Assembly: GCA_028023455.1 (NCBI GenBank)
Contig: JAQFVV010000055.1
Location: 6,974,030-7,038,029, forward strand
Direction of reading: 5' to 3'
Origin: Epiperipatus broadwayi
Taxonomy: Eukaryota; Onychophora; Udeonychophora; Euonychophora; Peripatidae
Length of the DNA stretch: 64,000 nucleotides
The notes beneath the pieces were generated by a model, which worked only from the letters and a program-made list of their open reading frames with translations, ran no database searches and was not told where the DNA came from. Numbering within the stretch: position 1 is the first letter of the stretch; every line of letters starts with the position of its first letter. Positions 35,972-47,813 of the stretch are shown here, one piece after another. A program made the position numbers and the translations under genes.

Positions 35972-36121
35972 CAGATCCCCAAAGAATCATTTAAATACCC
36001 TTGCAAATAATACCCACCTTTTCTTACACCAATGTCGATCTATTTCTTTTTATCTGATAAATATTTTACATTGTTATAAAAAAAGGTGGGTATTATTTGC
36101 AAGAGTATTTAATTGGATCTG
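35972..36121. mobile_element. 150-bp palindromic MITE-like element
   Basis: CAGATCC at the left end mirrors GGATCTG at the right; the arms continue as AATACCCTTGCAAATAATAC against GTATTATTTGCAAGAGTATT, about 45 bp each, around a 60-bp AT-rich loop. No clear target duplication. Family not recognised. Confidence 0.65.
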
Positions 36122-39100
36122 TGTTGGCATACCCATACTTGAAAAAAAAAATCATTAAATGTAGTCAATTATAAAATGCAAATAAAATAAAATAATTATA
36201 CTTTCTAATTTTAATAAAAAATTAACATATCAAAACTAAGCTTTTCTAGTTCCAATTGGATGTGATATAAAATGGCTTCTCCCTAAATGAAATCCAAAGT
36301 TTCTGTGAAACCGCTATATGCTCAAAAACTCTGTTAGCTAAGATTCTCTTTCCCTAAAAAAATATTATATACCATAATAAGTTCATCTACTTCTTACTCA
36401 ATATCTAATTATTTTTCCAATCCTGATTCATTTCTTTTTCCCCTCCTACTCTACTTTAAAAGAAGCTGCTTCGTTAGGTCCATTATCCTATTCTTACATT
36501 CCCCAATTTCATTACAAAGACTTAAACAAAAAAAAATCATAAAATGTTTATCTCTTTCACTTCCTTCACATTTAAATTTCTCCCATTCTCTGTACAATTT
36601 TTATGATCCTCTATCAATATTTTATGCTCTAAAAACAAGTGTTCAATATCCTTGCTTCTAACCTCTACGTAAACTATATCTACAATTTGCTTTAGATATT
36701 GGTGATCGCTTTATTTGAACTCTAGAAACAATCTACACAAGTAGAGTCCTCAATTGACATTCAATGGCGATATTCTTCTAAAACCAGGTTTCTAATTATT
36801 GTCTTTCTTGAGATAAGAAGGCTCTATAGTCAGAGTTAATAAATATCATAATCATGAAAGAAAGATACTTGCTATAAAAGACATTAACAAAAGAAGATAA
36901 TAGACGAAAAGTTAAAAGTTTATTAAATAAAAATTTTAATCACATACATTAACTTCTATGGAATATTAGTAGCATATTAACTTCATTAGATATATGTCTG
37001 TTTAATTACTTTATTTTTACTTTTAAAAAATCAAATTAATTGAATGGTTTGTTGAATGGAAATTCATAAGAATTTTAATCCCCAAAAGTGAGACCTCGGC
37101 CGTGATTCATGGTTCTTGAACTCCTGACCCTGCCATTCTATCAAATTACACAGGGCATTTTTACCATTACCTTAACACAAAACAAACTGAAATTGCTTTA
37201 GTTTTGAAATGCAAATTGCCACAGAACAAAAGTACAACCCATTCCAACGGCAAGTCGCTGTTCTGCTTCATATGAAACTGAAGATTAAAATTCAAAACCA
37301 GGTGAGAGAACAGAGATGTGAAAGTTAAAATTGTAAAACATATTCTAAAATAGAATGTTTAATAACACTATCGATATGAAATTTATACCCAATAATCATA
37401 TTTTAAGACAGCCGTTCCTATTTTCTTAAAGTCTCTTTCCTGTGGTTGGGGCGATAGTATCTTTGCAGATTGAACACCAATGCTTAATGGTCCTTGCAAG
37501 GAAAGGATGATTACTTTCTATAGTTTGTTAAAATTTAAAACACAGTGCTAATAAAATTGATCAAATATTACATAATTTCAAAACATTAACATGCCTAAAT
37601 TTTTCGGATCATTCCTTTTAATAATAAACAATAAGTTAAAGTTGGCTGTTGATAAATATAGTGATCTGTTGTATGGAAAAGGTCACGAGTTTAATACCCA
37701 CATATTATTCACTGCTTATGTACACTGATCTTAAAGAGGGAGTAAAAAGATCACAACTACCTAAGAAATGATAGGGATAAATAAACTTATATTATCAATG
37801 GGATACAACTTTTTTTAATTAACAAATCCATCAATCTAAATCTGTAAGTTAAAATAAATGCTTACGTATTTGCGCAAATAATTTTATTTCCTTATTACAG
37901 CATATTATTGGATTACAATCGCTAGGGAACAAGAGCCAGGGATAACAAAATACATCACAGAAACATGTAGGTACTAGTTGAAACGATAACTAATGAAGTT
38001 TATATTTCACACTGAACATTAAAGATAAATCTAAGATCTATTGATCATCGTCAAAATAGGATGACTCTCAGCTCCGCACCAGAAAAAAAGCTATTCAATG
38101 ATCTCGGCTTCTTGTCTTCTAGATAATTCGGAAATTATCTAATGAAAGAGTCAAAGTCCCTTACTTTTTGTAAACATAACTTCGGATTTTGATTCTGTAT
38201 GAGCTTGGATTCAGACAAATACAATCACACACATATATATATATATATGATAAGTTTATAACTTGAGATGTATACAACAACAAAAGAACAAAAAATGATA
38301 ATGGCCTGGATTTCAAAGTACAGGTAATTAATATTAAAGTTTAGTAATAATTAATAAGTTGAAAAAAACCACAACCAATACTATAAAAATCCTGTCTTGT
38401 TATATATATAAAACTCAGATTCCAATGGTCTAATAATCAATGCTGGCTAATGTATTTCAGTTGTTTACCCTCAAATGAAAGTAATAAACTGATTTTGAGA
38501 TAAACTCAAGATCTCCTAATCATCTTACCATCCTCTGCAATAAATCCTATATTATGAAAATCATAAATACTTCCAAATCAAAAAATCACATTAAAATTTC
38601 ATTAAATGTATATATACAATCAACAACAGACTAAAATATTCATAACTAGAATATTTTGCTTTTAAAAAAAAAATCTTCCAAAATTCAAATTATGAGGTAG
38701 ATCTTAAATATCTCTCATAGATTTATTTTTTCATTGTTTTAGTGCATCTACAATAAATAATTCATTAGAGACTATGTTATCCTACATGGACTATAATAAT
38801 TTACAAAACTAACTTCCAATGTAATGCTTCTTTATTGATTGCACGTTGTAATTCCCTCTCTCTGCCTCCCTCTCTCTCACACACACGGGACTTTTGACTA
38901 CGTTATTCCAACTTCATATTCACTTCCTCCAAAAATTACACTTCAGATAAGAACTAACAACCTAAGTAGTGGTTTTGTTTAGCAATTCATCCTACAATAA
39001 TACATTTGTAGCTACTTTTGTTCACAGCTGTTGGAAAAATGAAAATTGCTTCTCAATGCTGGACTGGTGGTGTTTTCTGTTATCAGACTAAGTCATGGTT

Positions 39101-40999
39101 TGCTATATGACTTTTCTTCATTATTTATTTTTAGTGTAACAGTGCAGAGGGTCATATCCAAATGAATTTCTAGGAATAATGAATATTGAATGATTAAGTT
39201 AGCCCCTCAGACCTTTTGCTTATGTCATGAATTGCTCACGTGTATTCATAAATCAATAACTTGTTTTATTAACTGCCAAGGGATTTTCTCTTCTTAATGG
39301 CTAAACATTACACGTGTTTAACAATTCTGATTTTAATCAGAATAAAGTATTGATTAGCAAGTTCTTTCATTATGGCTTTATACGATTCAATTACCTTTGA
39401 TTTCAGATTTACAGAAATTGATTTTATAACACATTTTGATAACAATATACTTTCTATACTCTTGCAACATTAGAATAATAAATTCAAATAGTAAAAAGTG
39501 CAGTCAGGCTTTAACTAATTAATTCCAGCTGCAATGTACTATTTCTAAAATTTTTTCTTATACATTTTACATTATATTTTTGGCAATTAATAAATCAAAC
39601 CATACCCTGCAAAATAAAGCTATATCTATGGATAACTAATGACCTTGTGCTAATTCGGCATTCTTTACAAACATACATACAACTATACATTAGCAAATTT
39701 TTAATCACTGAATATATGGAAACGTGTTCTACATCCAACCACAGCCATACCCACTCCCCTATTGTAACTAAAATGTTCTGGATTGTAAATACTAATAAAG
39801 TATAAGAATAATGAAGCTACATTCATCACTAGGCATCTGTCTCTAAACACAAATTAAAAAGGGATATCCTATCTCATTTTATATCTAATTTTTCTTACAA
39901 TATTCTAGTTACTTTACCTTTTTGAGTTTAAATACAGCAGTACCCGAATTTCTCAAAAGTCTTTATTCCATTTTAACTAACTACATTAGCTTTATTTTCA
40001 TCTATCATCTATCTATGCTTTACAATTCTTTTTCTGTTTCAAATACCCTGCTACTGTTCCTACTAAGTTTATAGCCCTTATATATATTATTAAGACACAA
40101 TTTTCATTCCAGGTATCATATTAATGATTCTCATATTTTATTTTATTAATCGCACTCCCTAAGCTGTTTTATGCAATATCTTCGATAACCCACAAGACAT
40201 TACTGTCGCACTATAAATCCCAGTTCTTTAAAATCTAAATAAGTAAAATTACAAAATTTACGAGGTTTACATTATAACAGTGGTATTGTATGAGTTGATA
40301 GTTAGTGAAAATGTACAAAGTTATTCGATTAGTCAAATGAGAAAAGGATATAGAAATGGTAAAGAGAAGGCGGGGGGAGGGATAAAATGTGATAAAAGAC
40401 AACATGTGAGCACAATAAAGATTTTGGTCCACTAGAGTAATGGTGTTAATCACATATAAATTATCAATTTGACAGTTAAATAAAAGATAATTAACTATAA
40501 TGATGAGAGAAATGTAGGGGAGGGGGAATTCTATGGCTGTGAAATTATTAATTTTTAATAGCCATCTAAAGTTATGAAATGTGGTATTGTAAAATGGAAA
40601 CTGCGATACAGACATGCATACGATACTTAAAGCATGTATGATCATCTACGTACGGAGATACAAAACTCATCAGCCATTTTAGAGGTCTGTAAATTAATTA
40701 TTTGAACAGGTTGGAGGATTTAAACCAAATTTGCTATTATGACTAAGCTGGTCGGGAGCGATTAAAATGTAAGATTGTAATAAGGTAAAAAGTAAATAAA
40801 TAAAGTGGTTTTGAATATGAATGAAGAGCGATTTTCATTATCTTTTATGTATTATTAATAAATCCTTCAAACCTGATTTATGATATTTGAATATTATTGA
40901 AAATAATGGATAGATGAAAATTGGACATTGAGTAATGCTTTTTTTTATTTACTGTAAAATAAAAAATTTACTTTTATTTATCTTAATAATCAATTTAAA
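36122..40999. other. MAP3K7 intron, no element recognised except a SINE relic
   Basis: AT-rich with (AT)n at 38235-38250 and TCTCTC-ACACAC near 38855-38886. The 136-codon minus frame at 40235-40645 is hydrophobic antisense noise. Apart from 37060-37160 I see no repeat. Confidence 0.5.
37060..37160 (-). repeat. decayed tRNA-derived SINE
   Basis: The minus strand starts GCCCTGTGTAATTTGATAGA, like the head of the SINE at 7373-7490, has GAGTTCAAGAACC as a box B relic, and ends with a TTCTTATGAATTTCC body relic. Confidence 0.5.
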
Positions 41000-41245
41000 A
41001 TTAAAATAAGGTGAGATGGAATAGAAGTTAGAAATATATTTATATGAAGTTAAGTTTTAGTATCTCTAAAAATAATAATGTGTAAATGAAGTCAAACTGT
41101 AACATGTGCTATATGGCTTACTTGAAAAAATTATGTTTCAAATGTGTCTAAGGTGTGAGAGGCTGGTCTGACGTTTGGGCTGTGGAAGATTATGATAGGA
41201 TTGAACTAAAGATGAAAGATGCACTGCTAAAAACAAAAAATTTGC
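41000..41245 (+). repeat. dispersed repeat, pairs with 42135-42390
   Basis: GTGAGATGGAATAGAAG and AAGATGAAAGA(T/C)GCA(C/T) segments recur in the same order at 42150-42370. Adjacent to HHR1b at 42054-42118, so it is probably the tail of that subfamily. Confidence 0.5.
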
Positions 41246-41556
41246 AAATATATAATATAGTGCAATGATCGTGCAGCCTCCATAAGGTGTTATAAGCAGA
41301 TAGAAACTAGTTCCAACCTTGCATGAGAATGGTCGCATGAAAGTTGTCACAACTGTTCACCATGGGCAAGGAAATCAGGCATTGATACCTCAGTAATATT
41401 GCAGATATATTATTCATTAAGTAGGAGTTAAAGTATATATTTGGGTTAGGGATAATATCTAGTTCAATAAATGATTAATAAGAGTATTAATAGGTTTCCA
41501 TAAAGTAGCTTGAGTCAATTTTGGAAAGCAGAAAATTTGAAACCTATCAGTTAAAC

Positions 41557-41981
41557 CAGGGGTGGGCAATTGTTTTGGCTCGGGGGCCACTTTGTGGAAG
41601 TGAATGTTAGGGGAGGGCCACACCTTTTTTTCACGACACAATAAACACACTGCTTCATTCCCTGTATTACCAAAGAAATATTTAATTGTCCATTCTTAAA
41701 TTAAACACATGACATTCATCACCGATTTTGCACTTTTTCAGAAGGTTCATGGTTTCACTAAAGTTGAAAATGCAAAGACAAAATTGAAATTAACCACATT
41801 GACTGGAAAAACACTGCACATCATATCTACACTGCGCGTGTGTATTGATGTGGCAGTCCTAGTGGAAAATATGAGACAAATCTTCAGCCGCACACGGAAA
41901 GGAAATCTCAGTTCAAGGCAGATTTTCTGATTGTCTTGGCGAGCCGCATGTGATCCGTGGGTCACTATTTGCCCACCCCTG
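41557..41981. mobile_element. hAT MITE, 425 bp, with 8-bp target duplication
   Basis: Terminal inverted repeats CAGGGGTGGGCAA and TTGCCCACCCCTG are perfect over 13 bp and of the classic hAT type. The flanks are identical 8-bp duplications AGTTAAAC (41549-41556 and 41982-41989). No transposase is encoded. It lies in the MAP3K7 intron between exons C and D. Confidence 0.93.
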
Positions 41982-42053
41982 AGTTAAACTATAGTAATTT
42001 GCTATCTATATATATATATACTGAACAAATGATGAAGATATGTGTAAAAGACT

Positions 42054-42118
42054 GTGATCTGGGCCGACTGACGAGTGCTGGTTCAGCATGAAATGCACAT
42101 CTTAGAGATCTTTTATCT
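42054..42118 (+). ncRNA. hammerhead ribozyme, HHR1 subfamily b
   Basis: CTGACGA is at 42068-42074 and GAAA at 42090-42093. Stem II GTGCTG/CAGCAT has six pairs with a three-base loop. Stem III is A-U, U-A, G-C with a covarying G-C where the other copies have A-U, and H17 is C. The GATC/GATC outer stem I is kept, but the inner stem I is weak. Confidence 0.65.
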
Positions 42119-42134
42119 TTTTCATGGCGTTGAT

Positions 42135-42390
42135 CAGGTTTCAGTAATGTGAGATGGAATAGAAGCTAGAAATGTATTCAAATACATATTATATGAAGGT
42201 AAGTTTTAAATATTAAAAAAAAAAAATGGATGTATGAAGTTAAATTGTAACGTCTATACGGCTCGTGAAGTGTACAAATTTATCTGTTGGGCGAGAGGTT
42301 GGTATGACTTCTGGGCTGACAGTTGGTTGTGATACGATTGAGGTAAAGATGAAAGACGCATTGATAAAAACAAAAAACTTGCAAGAAAAG
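42135..42390 (+). repeat. dispersed repeat, tail next to HHR1b
   Basis: Second copy of 41000-41245, directly following the HHR1b core. It contains GTATTCAAATAC as a possible box B relic. Confidence 0.5.
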
Positions 42391-43004
42391 AAAATATAAT
42401 TGTAAATTAAGATATTTTTTTTCTTGTATATCCAATTTTATTAATTGAATTGGTCATTAAAAAAGGAAGACCGACCGGAAAACAAGATAAGACATCTGGT
42501 AAAAAGTCAACATTATATTAGAAAGACATGTAGTGTTGCTTTCGATTTCAGACCAAAACAGAATATTGTAACAGGACTCCATACATATAAAAAGCTAAAA
42601 AAAACAAAACGGCACTAGTTAGTTATGACTGGGTCGCTCATCAGTCCAATTATGTGGTGAAGTCAGCTACCAGTGTTTGAAGATGAACCAACAGATTAGC
42701 ATTGAATATTGTAACATTATCATTTTTAATTGCCATTATGACAGAGTTATTCACTAGCTGTATAAGTGATAAAGATTTATGCTTATTACGGACCTTAGTT
42801 GATTCACCGTTTAATGCCTAGAAATATAAACGATGGTAAAGAATTGGATGTATAGAGCGCAAAAAACACGTATAATCTGTCCATGGCTGTACTACATGAT
42901 GAAATATATCGGATTCAATAGTCATTTATCAATGAAGAGCTACAGATAAACTAAAATTCAGAAAAGGTAATAATACAGAATTCATATCATGAAGAAACTC
43001 ATAA

Positions 43005-43430
43005 ATGATGAAATTCTACAAAACTACTGATATAGTACAGCTGTATGTCAGAGTCGTGGTGGTGAGGGGGAGCGCAGCTTTTAAAAGACAACTCTGGAAA
43101 AATGGACGGGCTCACCTTACAAAGAAAGCTATTTTGAATACTGTTAAAAGTATATTCCTCAAAATTACACCTTGTATGGTGAAAATAAAAAAAAATGTGA
43201 TACTAAAAGTAACACCAAAGAATAATATTAATCATTTAAATACAGATAAGACTCTCGATGTACATTATATTTGCGTAAAATCTTCAATAATTATAGTACT
43301 AACCGTATACAAACGTTTAGAATGTTGGCCTAAGAAAAGATTAGTCTATATTGATTGCCAAACATATGCTGAGCACACTTTTGGCTGGAAAATCCAGAAT
43401 CGTACCTCTCACAAACAAACTGTAGGATGA
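43005..43430 (+). other. 141-codon hypothetical frame overlapping the duplication
   Basis: Starts MMKFYKTTDIVQLYVRVVVV, is Lys/Val/Ile-rich and ends inside the first repeat copy. I recognise no family. It lies in a MAP3K7 intron, antisense to the gene. Probably fortuitous or a decayed element. Confidence 0.2.
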
Positions 43431-43652
43431 GTTGTAGAATAATATTAATCATTTAAATACAGATAAGACTCTCGATATACATTATATTTGCGTAAAATCT
43501 TCAATAATTATAGTACTAACCGTATACAAACGTTTAGAATGTTGGCCTAAGAAAAGATTAGTCTGTATTGATTGCCAAACATATGCTGAGCACACTTTTG
43601 GCTGGAAAATCCAGAATCGTAGCTCTCACAAACAAACTGTAGGATGAGTTGT
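43219..43652 (+). repeat. 217-bp tandem duplication
   Basis: Two adjacent copies (43219-43435, 43436-43652) differ at only a few sites (for example C/T near 43259 and 43476). An inverted partial copy follows at 43675-43760. Confidence 0.9.
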
Positions 43653-43764
43653 AGACTTTAATTGGAACACAAATGAAAACAATACAGACTAATCTTTCCT
43701 TAGGCTAACATTCTAAACACTTATATACAGTTATTACAATTAGCATATGGAAAAATAAAAATTG

Positions 43765-44845
43765 TTTCGAATGATTATAGTTAGTTAAAATATTTACAGT
43801 ATGGCTAGCATTCGATGAAATAATTTGTCATTAATTTTTCCCTCCTCTTTTTAAGATTGTATGCTTGTTTCAATATTTTTTTTTAATGAATTACTAAACA
43901 ATATGAAATTTTATAATAAGAAAGTTTATTTCATGAACTTATTCTATATAATTAGTAAATGGTCCTTGTGAGCTCTATGCGTACACCTTTGAAGAGATTA
44001 ATGGAGGTTAGATAAGGTAGCAAATCTAGCCAGAGATAATTGCAGATGTGCATGTATTATAAGGTGATTTATATATAAGTATATGAATGCAAACTGATTT
44101 CTGCACTGTAAATTTCTTTGTCATTTGATAATATTGTTTCAAATGTTAAGAACCGTAGTTATATTCATCTTTATTCCATTCTCAATCTGGTTGTATAACT
44201 TACATTATAACTATATATAGGATTGCAGGTCATTAGATGCATAAGAGAGAACAACCAAGTGCTTCAAAATGTCTAAACTGTAAGTAGTTAGTAATAAGAA
44301 CAAACATCTAAGGAATAATATGGAAGGACATAGCAGTCCTTTGAACCCAAAGCTGGCACTGGAGAGAAGCCTTTTTACCCTCCAAATAAAGCTGATTTGT
44401 TCTAGTTGATATTCTTTTTACGACTAGTTCAAATAAATAAATAAGAGTGATTATTACTTTGAATAATCAAACTATACAAACTGATGATGATGGAAGGTTC
44501 TAGAAATAATCCAGTTTCTAACAAAAATTGTGCAGAATGAATTATGCTAAGGCAGAAAGATGTCAGCATAGCCTATTCTGTCCCCATGCTGATGAGTTCT
44601 GATTTTCTCACTTTTTACATCTAATAAAGTATATATGTTAACAATAGAAATTAAAGGCATTATATATAATCAGAAATAACATTGACCTTTGATGCTGCCA
44701 GGAAATCATAAATTTACTAATTGACTAACCTGCCAGTAAACAAGTTGTTATAAAGATTAAAACCCAGACAGCTATATATATATATATGTATGCTATAATA
44801 TATTAAAAAAATTCAAATAGTGGATGCATGAATTTTATAACAAGT
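43765..44845. other. MAP3K7 intron, nothing recognised
   Basis: AT-rich, no frame above background and no repeat recognised. Confidence 0.5.
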
Positions 44846-44849
44846 AGAG

Positions 44850-45001
44850 ATTGTAAAAGATACAGAAAGAGACTACATGTGAGATGGATGGATGAAATAA
44901 GAAAGTGTGCAGGGGTGATGTGGAGAAGAGAAGCTAAAGATCAGAGAAGATGGATTGAACTTGGAGAGACCTTCATCCTGCAGTGGATTGATAATGGTTG
45001 A
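44850..45001 (+). pseudogene. 3' end of an RTE-type LINE
   Basis: An open frame ending in TGA reads HVRWMDEIRKCAGVMWRREA then KDQRRW, ELGETFILQWIDNG, the extreme C-terminus of RTE-type polyproteins (R-W-x-D-x-I-R-K ... W...Q-W). Only the last 50 codons are present, typical of 5' truncation. Confidence 0.75.
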
Positions 45002-46020
45002 TGATTGAATTCTTAAAAGTTTTGGATCACTTTTTTCCTGTTCTAGAAATAAAAACAGCACAAACAATTTAATCTTATATATAAAATCCAAATTTTCTCT
45101 GTTGTCTGATTGATGAATGAATGTTTGTCCGATGTCAAATTCATAAGCACTACATTTATGTGAAGGAAGTAATTTCGCCATTAAATAAAAAAACAAAAAA
45201 TCAGTAAAAGTGCTTATAACTATAAAGATATAGTACATATTTTGCAATATAAGATTCCCAGCCAGCTGCAGAAACAGCTACAAATGCTGATTCGTAATTT
45301 GATGTTAAGGCTCTTCGTGCTTTCATGGTCTGTCAATCCCCTAATATAGTTCAGACGAACGATATAGTTAGCTATGTGTAACTTAAAAGGTAACATATTT
45401 TTATAGATTAGCAATGTTTAATAAAATAACATAATCACATTAAATCTTTAAAAAAAATTGCTAAAGCTCTCCAATTAAAAAAAATTACAAATATTACATT
45501 TAATAAAAAAAATATTACAAAAACGACCAGTGTTTTTGTATTCCGATATTAATAAACAGTAACTATTAATAAAGCTTATCAGAAAAAAAAAAAATTTTTT
45601 TTATTTAAAGGGCACTTCAGTAAATATATATTTGCATTGTAAAGCTATCAAATATAGCAAGATATATTTAAAAATGTAAATTTCAATTTAGCTTTATTAA
45701 AATTTGGAAATTTATTTGTATAATATTAAAATGTTTTGTTTAATGCACATTGAATCTTTTAAAAACTTTGTTAAAGCAACTAATTATTGCAAGAACAATG
45801 GGTTAAAACCCATCGTTTTTGTATTCCGCCATAACAACGGTCTTTCAGACCGATGTATAATTCTCACATTTGAAAGATTTTGTTTAATTTACATTAAATC
45901 TTTAAGAAAAATTGTTAGAGCAATCAGTTAAAAAAATGATGGGCCTTTATAAGGCTGGGTGCATCTGGTAATAATAATAATTAATTTAAATCTGTTTTAG
46001 GAAAAAAAAAACATATCTAC

Positions 46021-46114
46021 CTTTTCACTTGACAGTTGAGTGTATTCTTCCACATATCTGCTGCTATGCTGTTGGTCTTTTTCATTCCATTCCAACTCTT
46101 TCAAAATATCATGC
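46021..46114 (-). CDS. MAP3K7: MAP3K7 (TAK1) coding exon C
   Basis: This 94-nt exon supplies the G that completes the lysine codon begun in exon B, then 31 codons beginning HDILKELEWNEKDQQ and ending in SSEK. The EKDQQ segment is a recognisable landmark of the TAK1 coiled coil. Acceptor TTCTTGTGTTAG and donor AAAG|GTAGAT are both good. The exon ends in phase 0, which fits exon D exactly. Charged and glutamine-rich composition with heptad-like hydrophobics fits a coiled coil. A 10.8-kb intron (35189-46020) separates it from the terminal exon. Confidence 0.9.
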
Positions 46115-46439
46115 CTAACACAAGAAATTAATACAAAATCAAGATTTTTTACAAAAACATTATAAAAAATGAAATATTTAAAAAGGATATTAAAACTCGA
46201 TTCACAAGATAACAACCACATATATTTTTAATAAGACTGACCCATAAATTAACAGCTTAATTTTTTTTTTTATCAAATTTCTTCGATTTAGTAAAATTTG
46301 AAATGTGAAAGAATTTATAATACAATTGTCTTAGATATCTCTGAAAGAAAATCACTACACAGTCATCAATTTAATAATAATAATAAAACATTATGAAAGG
46401 TGGCAAAAAGGTGAATTTGAAAGATGGTAAACAATAAAT

Positions 46440-46665
46440 ACATATAATAATATGCTGGACTATTTCCATTATCTATCAGTAAATGTTGAATGTATAGAAA
46501 ATTTTAAACTTTAATTAAGCTTTTCAAATACAAACAATTTGTTAGTAATAGCACACAAATAGACAACACAGGTTAGTAGTTACACAACATTTCGAGTAGT
46601 ATTATTCTCCACTCTTTTTCAGATGTTGCTGGCCCGACCAGTGATAATTTAGCATGAGTCATACT
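46440..46665. repeat. outer inverted-repeat arm paired with 47680-47813 and 54949-55022
   Basis: The reverse complement matches 47680-47813 and then, skipping element B, continues in 54949-55022 (for example ATACATTCAACATTTA in both). It holds a CCAGTGA...TTTAGCAT stretch that looks like a ruined HHR1 core at 46635-46652. Confidence 0.7.
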
Positions 46666-46694
46666 TACAATTTTTGGATTCTTGATTATCAAAT

Positions 46695-46930
46695 TAAAAC
46701 AGGCAAAACTATCCATACAGTAGTGTCACTCATTGCAAGCCAAGGTAATCAATGGATACCAGAAGGCTTGTGCATAAAATCCCTATAGTGCCTACTCATC
46801 TAATATTCTCAGACTAGTTTCTGGCTTGTGGCCTTCATCAATGAGGAGACCTGGCACTACTGAATGGAGAGTCTTGCCTGTTTTAATAACAATTATGAGC
46901 AAGCATAGGAAATGGTGATCATGTGATGAT
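46695..46930. repeat. HHR2 element (compact)
   Basis: AAACTATCCATACAGTAGTG opens it, and GGCACTACTGAATGGAGAG with GGTGATCATGTGATG closes it, so the unit is flanked by its own inverted ends. Confidence 0.6.
46798..46852 (-). ncRNA. hammerhead relic, HHR2 family
   Basis: The first box is TTGATGA; stem II GGC/GCC and GAAA are intact; stem I is weakened. It lies between the arms of the Penelope copy 3 inverted repeat. Confidence 0.55.
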
Positions 46931-46934
46931 TTTC

Positions 46935-46990
46935 AAATTAGAAGGCAAAGATTTAACCAACTGAGCTATTCTGTCAAAGGCAAGAGATAG
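46935..46990 (-). repeat. tRNA-derived SINE head, inverted copy
   Basis: On the minus strand GACAGAATAGCTCAGTTGGT matches the head at 47622, followed by a diverged middle. It is part of the inverted structure around Penelope copy 3. Confidence 0.55.
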
Positions 46991-47280
46991 TAGAAATTTC
47001 ATACATTTGAATATGAGGGTTATTTCAAATCCTTCAGAGTCCAATTTTTTTTAATACTTTTTCGTAAGGGCAGGGTTAATTAGTGGCTTCCATACATTGT
47101 GTATTGTCACACTGGGTTAACTTATAGAATAACTTGCCATTGTCATATGAGCAGCTTCCTTGAATTTTCTTCTTTGCACCCTTTCCTACCCAATATTTTT
47201 GTATTTTCCCAATTGAACATGTGGTCATTAGTACACTCATCATCTGCTACTGTAGACTCATATGTTTTTTATCTTTTAAT
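46980..47280 (-). mobile_element. Penelope-like element copy 3a, inverted partner
   Basis: The reverse complement parallels 47290-47560, including the HMFNWENTKIL segment. It is frame-broken. Confidence 0.65.
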
Positions 47281-47289
47281 TATTAGTTT

Positions 47290-47560
47290 GTTTGCTTTCA
47301 ATCACGGTTAAAAGAGAAAAAACAGATGCATCTACAATAGCAGACCATGTATGTACAAATGACCATATGTTTAATTGGGAAAATACAAAAATATTGTATA
47401 GAGAGGAAAAGGTGCAAAGAAAAAAATTCAAGGAAGCTGTTCATATGACAATGACAAGCAATTCTATAAGTCAACCCGGTGTGACAATACACAAGGTATA
47501 GAAGTCTCTAATTAACCCTGCTATTAGAGAAAAGTATTAAAAAAAAATTGAAGCACTCAG
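47290..47560 (+). mobile_element. Penelope-like element copy 3b (GIY-YIG C-terminus)
   Basis: The 70-codon frame at 47292-47501 reads STIADHVCTNDHMFNWENTK followed by IL-x-R-E and KKFKEAVHM. This is the region after the GIY-YIG core in Penelope proteins (A-x-H ... H-x-F-x-W ... K-x-L-x-R-E ... R-K-x-x-E-A). It is a different family from copies 1 and 2. Only the terminal domain remains. Confidence 0.7.
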
Positions 47561-47621
47561 GAGGATTTGAACCAATTCTCATATTTAAATATATGAAATT
47601 TCTACTATCTCTTGCCTTTGA

Positions 47622-47700
47622 CAGAATAGCTCAGTTATTAGAGCATTGCCTTTCAAATTCGATAATCTAAAGGTTTAAATTCGACTTTCTATGCTAAATT
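47622..47700 (+). repeat. tRNA-derived SINE head
   Basis: GACAGAATAGCTCAGTTATT followed by AGAGCA matches a tRNA D-arm and box A; GGTTTAAATTCGA downstream resembles box B. The acceptor and anticodon stems do not close, so it is not a tRNA gene. A related inverted copy lies at 46935-46990. Confidence 0.6.
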
Positions 47701-47813
47701 GTTACTGGTGAGGCCAGCAACACTTGAATAAGAGTGTAGAATACTACTACTCGAAACAATGTGTCATTACTAATATTGTGTTGTCGATTTGTGTGTTGTT
47801 ACTAACAAGTTGT

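Noticed and set aside
40235-40645. A 136-codon hydrophobic minus-strand frame
   Set aside because: Low-complexity composition, no splice or start context, no recognised domain.
46600-46665. A ninth HHR1 ribozyme
   Set aside because: CCAGTGA and GAGT replace both core boxes, and stem I cannot be drawn; only distant homology remains.
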